From the NCBI GenBank assembly GCA_905221605.1, contig CAJNDS010002635.1, forward strand, positions 736,918 to 800,917: a stretch of 64,000 bases of DNA, read 5' to 3'. How positions within the stretch are numbered: position 1 is the stretch's first letter; each line of letters starts with the position of its first letter. Position numbers and translations under genes: made by a program. This document shows, one piece after another, positions 37,801-48,100 of the stretch. Below the pieces are notes generated by a model that ran no database searches, was not told where the DNA came from, and saw nothing but the letters and a program-made list of their open reading frames with translations. The DNA is from Symbiodinium natans (taxonomy: Eukaryota; Sar; Dinophyceae; Suessiales; Symbiodiniaceae).

Positions 37801-38745
37801 ATAGGGTTTAGGGTTTAGGGTTTAGGGTTTCGGGTTTCGGGTTTTGGGTTCAAGGTAGGTTTTTGGGGGGTTCTGCTGGTGTGGGGAGTGAATCAGAAAG
37901 CTTGAGGCATGGATTCGGGGGCCTTTCTTCTTTTTTGTTTCTCCTATGGCTGCTGAGGACTGGCTTTGGTCCCTGCGGCAAGAAATTTGGGGTTTGGGGT
38001 TCGGGGTTTTGGGGTTTAGGGTTTAGGGTTTGAGGGTTTGAGGGTTTAAGGGTTTTAGGGTTTTAGGGTTTTAGGGTTTTAGGGTTTTAGGGTTTTAGGG
38101 TTTTAGGGGTTTTAGGGTTTTAGGGTTTTAGGGTTTAGGGTTTTAGGGTTTGGGGTTTGGGGTTTAGGGTTTAGGGTTTGGTGTTAGGGTTTTAGGGTAA
38201 GGTTTTAGGGCTTTAGGGTTCTAGGGTTCTAGGGTTTTAGGGTTTTAGGGTTTTAGGGTTTAAGGGTTTAAGGGTTTAAGGGTTTTAGGGTTTTAGGGTT
38301 TTAGGGTTTTAGGGTTTTAGGGTTTTAGGGTTTTAGGGTTCTAGGGTTCTAGGGTTAATGGCTTAGGGTTCAGGGTACGAAAGTCTGACGGGCACACAGG
38401 GGAAGAAGGCAGGGCGAGGGTGGAGTAAGCACTTGCTGCGCGCAAACACACACACACAGAGGTTCTTAGTCGGGAATGAGGGAATGAGGGTCCTACATAT
38501 ACCCTTCAAGGACTCTATTGGGCCTCATTCCCCAATAAGAACCCGCCAGGATATATAACACACTGACAACCGTCCACGGTCGATGGCAAAAGGAAGGTGC
38601 TAAACCCTTAGCCCTAAACCCTAAACCCTACACCCTAAACCCTACACCCTAAACCCTAAACCCCAAACCCCAAACCCTAAACCCATTCCAGGGCCAGGAC
38701 GCCACTGCAAATTAAGCCCTAGACCCTATAAAACCCTGTAAAAAC
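37801..38745. repeat. TTTAGGG and TTTTAGGG arrays
   Basis: After a short TTTAGGG block, 38040-38360 is dominated by eight-base TTTTAGGG units (with CTAGGG variants), unlike the 7-mer elsewhere. Later, 38598-38685 holds CCCTAAA and CCCTACA units. No gene is seen. Confidence 0.75.
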
Positions 38746-39250
38746 CTACACACCCTCGACTAACCCTAAACTAACCCTAAACTAACCCTAAACTAACCCT
38801 AAACTAACCCTAAACTAACCCTATAAGACCTACATACCCTAAACTAACCCTAAACTAACCCTGAACCCTATGAACCCTCGAAACCCTATAAACCTATAAA
38901 CCCTAAACGAACCCTATCAACCCTAAACTAAACCAAACCAAAACCCCAAAAACCCTCAACATGGGCACCCTCAGCCTAGAAATTCCGACATGGGTACTTC
39001 CCAACATAGGAATACCCCTTTTATATCCGAAATAGAATAGAATCCCCTTAAAGGGACCCCCCCCCCCCCAAATAGAAAGGGACCCCCAAATAGAATAGAA
39101 TCCCCTTAAAGGGACCCCCAAATAGAATAGAATCCCCTGAAAGGGACCCCCAAATAGAATAGAATCCCCTTAAAGGTAGAAATGGAATCCCCTTAAAGGG
39201 AACCCCAAATAGAATAGAATCCCCTTAAAGCGCCCCCACAAAGGGTACAA
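38746..39250. repeat. CTAACCCTAAA 11-mers and a 32-bp AATAGAATAGAATCCCC array
   Basis: CTAACCCTAAA is repeated about ten times (38758-38860). Then AATAGAATAGAATCCCCTTA with AAGGGACCCCC recurs about six times (39029-39235). Confidence 0.8.
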
Positions 39251-39651
39251 ACCCTAAACCCTAAACCCTATTTTCGGAAACCCCCCACATCCAACACTGT
39301 GCGACTGTCGAGCCCAAGCCCTCTTCCCCCAGGCCGACCTCTCGCAGGTTCCATGTGGCGACCTCAGCCACCCCAAGAAGAAAGGTGTAGGGTTTTAGGG
39401 TTTAGGGTTTAGGGTTTAGGGCTTAGGGCTGAGGGCTTAGGGTTTAGGGTTTAGGGTTTAGGGCTTAGGGTTTAGGGTTTAGGGTTTAAGGGTTTAGGGT
39501 TTAGGGGTTAGGGGTTAGGGTTTAGGGTTTAGGGCTTAAGGTTTAGGGTAGCTTCAATCTCTTCAGGGACTTTGCCTGGACCCCCCTGGGTTCTTGGGCC
39601 CCTGCTTGCCGATCCTCCAAGGGAATATTGGCCATGCTAGGAGTATGTTAC
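39251..39651. other. Possible short exon within telomere-like DNA
   Basis: CCCCCAG at 39330-39336 precedes an open plus-strand stretch ADLSQVPCGDLSHPKKK ending at AAAG|GTGTAG (about 39386). The rest is TTTAGGG repeat (39388-39550). Weak. Confidence 0.3.
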
Positions 39652-39767
39652 CTTGGGGACGACATGAACCCTAAAAGGGTTTAGGGTTCATATACCCTGA
39701 TAGGAGTTCTAGTAGTCTAGGGAATACGGTGAGGAACATGGGCCCAATTTTCGGGTTCATCTCGCCT
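39652..39767 (-). repeat. Introner family 1 copy
   Basis: CTTGGGGACGACATGAACCC at one end and GGTTCATCTCGCCTCCAA at the other, with an AGGGTTTAGGG core and GATAGGAGTTCTAGTAG. The flanks are not clearly coding. Confidence 0.7.
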
Positions 39768-40406
39768 CCAAGGTAAGGGAAACCTCTTAAGGGTACATCC
39801 TTCCTCAGGGGCCTGAGTATGTCTCCCTTGGACCTCTACTCTACAGGCCGCGGCCGCTATCCACTTAGACGTCAAGCTTTTTTTTGGGGCTTACGAAAAT
39901 GTGGGACCCCGAATATAGAGCCCCAAAATAGTAGGATTTCCTTGTCATAAGGACCCCAATAAGGTACCCCGAACATTCGGGTTCCCCAGATGAATCCGAC
40001 TCCTGGCTTTGAACTCTGCTCCCTTGGCACCCTAAACCCTAAACCCTAAACCCCAAACCCTTGGAGATTCAGTCTGGCCGCGACTCGCTGCTCGGGGGCC
40101 GAGGACCGATCCAGCTCCTTTTTTTCAAAGGCGCGGCAAGGAAAAAAATGGAAAGAAGAGGCCCCCACTTCTTTCAAGTATGTAATCCCTTAGGAGATGC
40201 TCTCCCTTATACTAGCAGTCCTTAATGGATTCTAGTACCCCCTAGTATGATCCCTATTCAGGGCTGTTCGTAAACGGGGAACACCCCAAGCTGTATTAGT
40301 TCATCGGAAGCAGTCCTTAAAAAGGGCTGATGAGGGGGACACATATCCCAAGGTCCCCATAATCTGGAAATCCCCAAGAGGCCCCCCCGTGGGGCGCCTT
40401 TCACAC
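39768..40406. other. No clear gene
   Basis: Unique sequence with several CCTAGTATGATCCC-like short repeats and a CCCTAAA block at 40029-40060. The stretch next to the introner (40300-40406) is open on the minus strand as VKGAPRGGLLGISRLWGPWD and could be an exon. Confidence 0.4.
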
Positions 40407-40591
40407 CTTGGGCGACGACTTATGAACCCTAAAAGGGTTTTAATGGTTCATATTACCTGAATCGGAATTATGGTAGTCACCCTAAACCCTAAACCCTAAA
40501 CCCTAAACCCTAAACCCTACACCCCTAAACCCTAAACCCTAAACCCTAAACCAGGGTCTATGACCCCAAGCTTACGGTTCATAACTCGTCC
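40407..40591 (-). repeat. Introner family 1 copy with a CCCTAAA insert
   Basis: Coding-sense ends are GGACGAGTTATGAACCG and GGTTCATAAGTCGTCGCCCAAG. A CCCTAAA array (40481-40551) is inserted in the core at GGTAGTCA. Confidence 0.75.
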
Positions 40592-40703
40592 CCAAGGCTA
40601 GGGGCTCCTGCTTGATCTGCTCCTTAAGCTCCAGGAGCAAGGAGAAGAGCTGGTGCCGCACGTAGGCGCCCGCGGGCGACTGCAGCAGGGCGTTCACGGA
40701 AGC
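40592..40703 (-). CDS. Exon fragment of an unknown host gene
   Basis: The minus strand reads VNALLQSPAGAYVRHQLFSL, then LLELKEQIKQEPLALG, ending at the introner in the standard phase. It is amphipathic and helix-like, with no recognised domain. Upstream it runs into degenerate CCCTAAA repeats (40704-40870). Confidence 0.45.
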
Positions 40704-41639
40704 CCTAAGCCCTAAACCCGAAACCCTAAACCCTAAACCCGAAACCCTAAACCCGAAACCCTAAACCCGAAACCCTAAACCCTAAACCTTAAACCCTAAA
40801 CCCTAACCCTAATCCCCACACCCTAAGCCCTAAGCCCTAAACCCTAAGCCCTAAGCCCTAAACCCTACACCCTAGACCGCGAGATTTTGGCAGGCTACAG
40901 CAGCTTGAAGAATCAGAGGCAGCCCCCTTCCCCCAAAAATGGCCTCGCTCTCCTCGGTTTGGATGTCCTGCACATGACCAACGGTTGGACATGCCAGCAT
41001 CCAAGCTGTGCCCAGGGCTCTGGGTCGGGCACAGTGTGAGGCAACGCATACGCCGACGGTTCATATCCAGTACTGCACCCGCACGCGGGTGAAAGGAACC
41101 GAGACTGACCTCTCCGCATACTCTCATTCGGGGTTCCATGCAACTTAGCCAAGTGAGCATGGTGGCTGAGCTCGCGAGCAGCCTTTTGGCATTCGAGCAT
41201 GCGCAAGGGTACTTTGCAACCTTGCCAACGGATTTGCCGATTTGGCGGAGCCGAACGATGCTGGCCGACAGCTGCCGACCTGCCTCTAAGGTATACGTAG
41301 GGGTTATGTAGGGGCTATATAAGGTATACATAGGGGCTATGTTTGGTATATAGGGGCTATATAAGGTAGATATAGAGGGTGATATGGGGGAATAAGGTTA
41401 AGGGTCCCTTCTAGGGGTCCCTTCTCATAATGAAACCCCTTAACATACGAGTGGCCCGGCTCTTGGCTTCAAAGGAAATGCTCTTCGGCAAGGGGCTCAG
41501 TACTTCGAACTTTCTGGACAGAGGATCCATAGTACCTGAGCTTTTTCATCTTCGAATGAGGTCTCGGACAGCCCCTAAACCCTAAACCCTAAACGCTAAA
41601 CGATAAACGCTAAGCGCTAAACCCTAAACTTTAAACCCT
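40704..41639. other. Repeats and unassigned unique DNA
   Basis: CCCTAAA/CCCGAAA arrays lie at 40704-40870. Unique, GC-rich DNA (40880-41290) has open frames on the minus strand but no recognised protein. Then come TATAGGGGCTATATAAGGTA-type repeats (41287-41380) and a short CCCTAAA block (41573-41640). Confidence 0.45.
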
Positions 41640-41756
41640 CAGCCTGACCTCAGGACTGACATCTTCTGAGCCCAGACACCAGCGCGCCGCGCGCAGCAGC
41701 GCGGCGCAGAAAGGGTGCAGGGTCCTGAGCATGAGATGCAGAAGTGAGATACCCAA
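41640..41756 (-). CDS. Host exon fragment beside the viral element
   Basis: The minus strand reads LLHLMLRTLHPFCAALLRAA, then RWCLGSEDVSPEVRL, ending at CCCTAAA repeats. Together with 62842-62930 on the same strand it suggests the viral element sits in an intron or between exons of one host gene. No domain is seen. Confidence 0.35.
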
Positions 41757-41769
41757 TAAACGCCCCCCC

Positions 41770-42275
41770 AAAAAATATGTAAAAGAAGGTTTCAAGGGCT
41801 AAGGCTTCTGGGTTATATCGCTACCCACTTGCCCCTCAGCTCTGTTTTTTCCTGACTTTAGTCCCTCATTTAGTTCTCTGTTCTTTCGCCACCTGTCCCA
41901 TTTCCTAAGCCCATTTCCCCGATAATTCCCGCCGAATTTTTTCAAAATTTTATAATAAATTTTTTCCCACCCCCTTATTCGTTTTCCCTAATTTCCCCAC
42001 CTTATCCATTAACTTAGGAAGGTTTCTAAGGACAAGCTACCTAATTCATTCCACAAATCCTACAAATAACAATACTCCCAAAATTTAATCTATCCACCTT
42101 ATGCATTCCTATATTCTTAAAGTCTTTCCCACATCATTGTTTGAATGTTTGTTGTTGTTATGATTTATAGCAACAATAAACCTAATTTCTTCCCCATATC
42201 TCCCCCTTCTTCGTTTCAGTCTTTTCCCAACTTTTTAACCTTCTGGGGCTTCCCGTGTTGTAGTTAGTCCTTTTG
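41770..42275 (+). repeat. Left terminal inverted repeat (506 bp)
   Basis: Begins AAAAAATATGTAAAAGAAGG and is the reverse complement of 62194-62699 with roughly ten mismatches, clustered at about 42050-42135 and mostly T here against C there. Confidence 0.95.
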
Positions 42276-42422
42276 GTAAAGGTTTCATATTTGAAGAAGA
42301 CGCTCAACGACTACAACAACTTCGAAGAGGCACGTCTGGCATGTTTTAACGTTTCAGTCAGTCGATGCTTTCAGTTCTGACATTGACAAGCAACTCGTGA
42401 GCATGAGCACATTTGCTTTACA

Positions 42423-43688
42423 ATGGTAGCAATTCGGCTTTCAAAGCACAATCCCCGCATTCTTTCGTTCGCTTTGCTTCTACCACTTCGAGCATGGCGA
42501 CTTTGTCAGAGATTGATTGAGCTTTCCGAGCTTTCCATGAGTGCTTCCGCGGGCGGCAGTGGTGATGACCCAGAAGACCAGAAGAACCCAATTCCTACCA
42601 TTTCCCCCGATGTCACTGACGACGAGGAGAGCGACGACTTCAACACAGACGAGGAGAATGCACTCACCAAGGCAGTGAAGGAGATGAGCCTCGATGAGAA
42701 GGAGACCTTGAAAAAACGCTACGACAAGCAGATGGAGACGTTGAAGGCAAAGCAGACCATCGTCAGCATGGAGCTTCGCAAGCACCTTCGCGAGATTAAG
42801 AAGGAGGAGACCAAAGAGAGGAAGGAGCAGAAAATCGAGGAGAAGAAGGCGAAGACGAAGGAGAGCCGTGAGGCAAAGGTGACGGTGAACATCGTGTTTC
42901 AGGGGCGGACATACTCCATCAGCATTTCGTTGATGCGTGGCATTGGTCACCTTCGCGACCGCTTCTTTGAGGATGCCGCGATTTCCCAGAAGCAGGGCAA
43001 GGACATCATGTTCACCTTCGGCGACGTGAATCTCTTTGAGACCTACCACGCCAGAAAAAGCTTGCGCGAGGTTGGTATCGTGGACGGCTCGGTGGTCTAC
43101 GCTTCGATTCGCGGAGTTGGAGGAGGCTTCCGTCGAACCATCAAGTCGCATCTGAAACCAGATGCTGCGAAGGCGGCTTTGAAAGAGAAAATCAACGATG
43201 ACTACAAGGTTGTCTTTACGCCCACGTGTGACTTCCCCGAGAGCTTCCAGACCTACCTCACTGAGATGCGTCAGTCCATGGCAGAGATAAAGTTGTTGCA
43301 GTCCAACGTGAACTTCCCGCTCATCGAGTTGGCATTGAAACAGTTGTCGGTGGAGAACCTCCAGTTGCTCCTTGACATTCTGAAGGTTTCGGAGGGCAAG
43401 CGCAGAGGCACAAGCGAGGAGAGGCTTCACAGAGCCTTGTCCGTTGTCTTCCCGAAGATGTGCTCAATGGGTGACTGCATCAAGGCTATCGAGGCATTGC
43501 AGGGGGACATGACCATCCAACTGTTCGAGATGTTCATCGACCACTATGGCGTCTTCAGGAACGGGGAAATGGTCATCAATGCTGTCGGCTTCATGGAAGA
43601 CGTGAAGAAAGAGCTTATCAAACGTGAAATCTCAACCCCGGCAGATGAGCACTTCAAGACCAACGATGCTTCGTGTGTCGCGTTCTGA
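42423..43688 (+). CDS. Host-like protein with ubiquitin-fold region (421 aa, cargo gene)
   Basis: A GC-rich intronless ORF inside the viral element. After an acidic region (TDDEESDDFNTDEENALTKA) comes a Lys/Glu coiled coil (about residues 85-150). A ubiquitin-like segment follows at about 150-238 (VTVNIVFQGRTYSISISL to GSVVYASIRGVGGG), whose end recalls the ubiquitin RLRGG tail. The C-terminal part (about 250-421) is unrecognised. M39 at 42537 (MSASAGGSGDD) is a better start than the first ATG because the first 38 residues are basic/hydrophobic and unlike the rest. Codon use is host-like, so it was probably captured from a host or inserted later. Confidence 0.75.
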   Translation: MVAIRLSKHNPRILSFALLLPLRAWRLCQRLIELSELSMSASAGGSGDDPEDQKNPIPTISPDVTDDEESDDFNTDEENALTKAVKEMSLDEKETLKKRYDKQMETLKAKQTIVSMELRKHLREIKKEETKERKEQKIEEKKAKTKESREAKVTVNIVFQGRTYSISISLMRGIGHLRDRFFEDAAISQKQGKDIMFTFGDVNLFETYHARKSLREVGIVDGSVVYASIRGVGGGFRRTIKSHLKPDAAKAALKEKINDDYKVVFTPTCDFPESFQTYLTEMRQSMAEIKLLQSNVNFPLIELALKQLSVENLQLLLDILKVSEGKRRGTSEERLHRALSVVFPKMCSMGDCIKAIEALQGDMTIQLFEMFIDHYGVFRNGEMVINAVGFMEDVKKELIKREISTPADEHFKTNDASCVAF

Positions 43689-43740
43689 GCGCGTAGTTCC
43701 CTTTACGCGATTTCGCCACCGTTGCCAGTCAGACCACCCG

Positions 43741-44100
43741 AAATAGGGGACTTTACCGCCCAAAGTAGGGGGACTTTACCGCCCAAAGTAGGGGGACTTT
43801 ACCGCCCAAAGTAGGGGGACTTTACCGCCCAAAGTAGGGGGACTTTACCGCCCAAAGTAGGGGGACTTTAGGGGGACTTTACCGCCCAAGGGGGACTTTA
43901 CCGTAGTAGGGGGACTTTACCGCCCAAAGTAGGGGGACTTTACCGCCCAAAGTAGGGGGACTTTACCGCCCAAAGTAAAGTAGGGGGACTTTACCGCCCA
44001 AAGTAGGGGGACTTTACCGCCCAAAGTAGGGGGACTTTACCGCCCAAAGTAGGGGGACTTTACCGCCCAAAGTAGGGGGACTTTACCGCTCAAAATAGGG
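43741..44100. repeat. 23-bp tandem array, about 15 units
   Basis: Unit AGGGGGACTTTACCGCCCAAAGT, nearly identical in every copy, with two rearranged spots near 43870-43910 and 43975. It follows the cargo gene directly. There are no unique spacers, so it is not a CRISPR array. Confidence 0.9.
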
Positions 44101-45150
44101 GGTCTTCGCTACACGGGAACGGTGCTTGGATTGTTGTCGTCTATGCAGTTGATGACAGCAAGGGACTGAGATGTGCGACCGCAGACACAAAAGCAGGTGT
44201 CACATCAAAGCTCTGCATTATAATCCCTAAACCCCTAAACCTAAGATATACATAAACAATATTTACAAAACAGACCCGAAAACAATATCTACCCAAAAAT
44301 ACCCACAAATACCCAAATAGAAGCATCACCAAATCCCAGAATTCTATCCGTCCTACATCCTAAACCCTTAAAACCCCAAAATATCAAATATCCAGAGGTC
44401 ATATGCATAAAAAAGACCCGAAAACAGTATTCGCCCAAAATACCCACAAATTCCCATGCAAAATACACCCAAAATCACAAAATAAAATATATCATAGACC
44501 CTACACCAAAAAATCATAAATCCCCAACTTCGCCCGAGGGATATTGAATAAGAAAAGAAAACTTTGACTAAGAAAATGACAGGTGGACGTCTACATGCAG
44601 AACACTCACCACGACGAGTTCGACGCAACGGTGCGCCCTTCCTTTGGGTTAGGGTTTTAGTTTAGGGTTTTTAGTTTAGGGTTTTTAGTTTAGGGTTTTA
44701 GTTTAGGGTTTAGACCCTAAGCCCTCATCCTATAAACCCTAAAACGCTGACAATGTCGGCTCTTCCTATCATTGAGACAACTATCGCGAGCTTTGTCGGC
44801 TCTTCCTATCATTGGGACGCGTTTAGGGTTTTAGGGTTTAGTCTTTTGAGGGTTGTTGTGGTTTAGTTCTTTCGGTTTAGGCGTTTAGGGTTGTTGTGGT
44901 TTAGTTCTTTCGGTTTAGAAGGGTTGTTGTGGTTTATGTTAGGTTAGGACTATGTTTTAAAAAAGGGGCATTTCACATTCTTTTGTTTTCGTTTTATTAA
45001 AATATTCAATGCCCCTTTTTTTGGCGGTGTTTAGGGTTTTAGTATGCTTTATTTATCGGGCAGTCGCCCCAACCGCCGACCACCAGCACCACCCAAGCCG
45101 CGCCAAGCCCAGCCCAAACCACACCCAAACCCAGAAAAAACGCCACCCAA
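44101..45150. other. Host-like spacer inside the viral element
   Basis: AT-rich sequence with two diverged copies of an ACCCGAAAACA / ATACCCACAAAT unit (44275-44480), then TTTAGGG/TTTTTAG telomere-like runs (44645-44720) and repeated GGGTTGTTGTGGTTTAGTTC pieces (44850-44940). No credible gene. Telomere-like repeats are otherwise absent from the viral core, marking this as part of the cargo island. Confidence 0.6.
44959..45021. other. 14-bp inverted repeat at the cargo/core border
   Basis: AAAAAAGGGGCATT at 44959-44972 and AATGCCCCTTTTTT at 45008-45021, separated by 35 AT-rich bases. This may be a hairpin or the ends of a tiny insertion. Confidence 0.6.
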
Positions 45151-45154
45151 AAGG

Positions 45155-45177
45155 ACTTAAAGACTTGAAGCCTTATA
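45155..45177 (+). promoter_or_regulatory. Shared upstream motif, pol gene
   Basis: ACTTAAAGACTTGAAGCCTT followed by ATA ends 12 bp before the pol ATG. Closely matching copies precede the 131-aa zinc-finger gene and the 191-aa gene at the same distance. Confidence 0.65.
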
Positions 45178-45189
45178 GGGTATAGGTAT

Positions 45190-48100
45190 ATGGTAGAACC
45201 CCGTTTAAACGACGTGATGAAGTATGTTTTGAGTAGTAATATCGGTGAAATAAAGAAGAGAGGTAATAAAGAATTAAAAAAAGTAGTAATTAATGGTAAT
45301 GAATACAGATATAATAAAGAACAGCCCTTCTCAACAAAATTAACCAGCAAATTAAACTCAATTGCTAAAACTCAAGGTTTTAAACGTTATGAGATACTAC
45401 ACAGAGCAGGACAACAAGCAAAAACGAGACAAGCCCTTAAATCATACGCAATAAGAAGAAAAGCAAAAATCACAGACGAAAGACAAGCATTAAAAAGATA
45501 CGCGAACACATATTCGATTACTAATATTAATTTGAACGGTTATCGTGGTTTATCTTATTTAAAATACCAAAAAGAAAGATTAACCGAATACTTGAAAAAA
45601 GAAAAACAAATGAAAGTGTTAATAGAAGTGGATGTTGCATTTAATCATCCAGAAGAAGATGAAGTAAGACACACAATAAGAAGCAGAAGATACAACATAT
45701 TGAACGAAGAAGACTTAAACAAAGCCATAAACAACATGGCGGGCGACATTGAGGAACAAATAGAAAACTCACAGTTAAAACGTTCAGGATTAACAATAAA
45801 AAAGATTATGAAAATAACAATTCATTATGACAAATATGACCCTACAAGGGCAGGGTCTTATATTGAATTACCTAAGTGGATATCATTAAAGAAGGCATGC
45901 ATCAACATTAAAAACGATGACGATTATTGTTTCAAATATTGCGTTCAATGCTATTTTTACAACATCTTTAAAAATCACAATCCCGAAAGAATGTATCATT
46001 ATAATAAGTTGAAAAACAATGATTCTTTCTTAAAATGGGATGATGTTAATTTTCCAGCTTCTAATGATGATATAGATTATTTTGAAGAGATTAATGAAGG
46101 TAGCATTTCAATAAATGTTTATGTTATAGACGAGGATAAACAAAAGATAAGAGCAGACAGAATAACAAAAAAGTTAAGACCAACATGTCATGTAAATCTG
46201 TTGCGCTTAGAAAAGGATGATAAAAGTCATTATGTATTGATAAAGGACTATTCGAGATTAATGAGTATGCAAACGAACAAGAACAAAATAAAACTGTTTC
46301 ACTGTCAATTTTGTCAGAAAGGCTTTCAGAAAGAAACCTTATTAACACAACATACAATAAAAGGATGCATGGCAAATAACATTCAAAACGTAGAGATGCC
46401 AGAAAAGGATAAAACATTTTTTAAGAACCACTATAAAAAGCTTAAATGCCCATATGTTATTTATGGTGATTTTGAATGTTTAACTACACAAACAGATGAA
46501 GGTATAAAAGGGACATATCAGGAACATAAACCATCGGGTTTTATGCTAAACGTTGTTAATTCAATAACCGATGAATGTAAGCCTTATTTATACAGAGGTG
46601 AAGATTGTATGAACAAATTCTGCGAAACCATGAATGAGATAAGGGAAGAAATAATGTATGTAATAAAACATCCCTTATCAATGAATGACTTAACAGACAA
46701 AGAACAAAAAGAATACGACGAAGCCAAAAGGTGTCATATTTGTAACGGTTGTTTTGATAACAAAAAGGACGGAAAAAAGAAGGTAAGAGACCATTGTCAT
46801 TTTACAGGACAATATAGAGGTCCAGCACACTTAAAATGTAATCTTGATTTTTGTTTTAAAGATTTCAAAATCCCAGTTTTCTTTCATAATCTTAAGAATT
46901 ATGACGCGCACTTAATTATATCCAACTTGGATAAGTTAGACACGGAAAAGGACGAAATAAACGTAATTGCACAAAACAGCGAAAAGTTCATAACCTTTTG
47001 TCTTAAAGAGCTTGAGTTTAAAGATACGTTCAGTTTTTTATCTTCTTCCTTAGATAAGCTTGTTAAGCTAACAAAATATGAAGAAAATGATAAGCGCGAA
47101 AATTGGACGGAAAACTTCAAATTCAGCAGAACAAGCAAATACATAACATCAGATGAGGATTTAGATTTATTAACGGATAAGGGCGTTTATCCATATGATT
47201 ACTTCACAGATTTTAAGAAATTTAATGAAACATCCCTACCATCAATTGAAGATTTTTATAGTCAGCTTACGGAACAGAACATAGAACAAAAAGAATATGA
47301 CAGAGCAAAACACATATGGAACCATTTTAACATAAAAGACTTGGGAGAATACCACGACTTATATTTGCAAACAGATGTGTTTTTATTAACAGACGTCTTT
47401 GAAAACTTTAGAACTAAATGTTTAGAAGATTACGGCTTAGACCCAGCTCATTATTACACATTACCTAATTTTAGTTGGGACGCGATGCTTTTAAAAACAG
47501 GTGTTTGCTTACAACTGGTTCAAGATGAAGAGATTTATAAAATGTTTGAAAAGGGGCTTCGCGGGGGCATGTGCCAAACATCCTTAAGAAAAGCAGACGC
47601 AAACAATAAATACATGGGTGAGGATTATGATAAAACGAAGGAATCATCATATATAAATTACTTAGATGCTAATAACTTATATGGTTTAGCCATGTGTCAA
47701 AAATTGCCATACAAAGATATTAAATTTGAAGATAAGCCCTTAACCGAAGAAGAAATAATTAATTATTCTGACGGTTCTCTCGGCTTTATTGTAGATGTTG
47801 ATTTAGAGTATCCCGACGAAGTCCATGAGAAACATAAGGATTACCCATTAGCACCGCAAATAATGAATGTTACCGCAGACATGTTATCGGAAACACAGAA
47901 GGAAATATATAAATCTTATAATCACAATAAAGAACCTACAGATGAGAAAACAAACAAGTTAATTTTAAATGTATATGATAAAAATAGATATGTATGTCAC
48001 GTTAAGATTTTACAGTATTATCTGAAACAAGGCTTGAAAATAAAGCGTGTTTGGAGAACAATATCTTTCAAACAAAAGGCATGGCTAAAACCATGGATTG

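Noticed and set aside
40858-41331. 157- and 97-codon minus-strand frames
   Set aside because: Unlike the confirmed exons, they lack bounded splice signals and a consistent composition; left as unassigned DNA.
42276-42422. Dinoflagellate spliced-leader relic upstream of the cargo gene
   Set aside because: I looked for the conserved leader (ending TTGGCTCAAG) and did not find it.
42480-43430. 316-codon minus-strand frame opposite the cargo gene
   Set aside because: Antisense shadow of the Glu/Lys-rich plus-strand gene; Leu-rich composition results from complementing Lys/Glu codons.
43741-44100. CRISPR array
   Set aside because: Contiguous tandem units with no unique spacers and no cas genes; eukaryotic setting.
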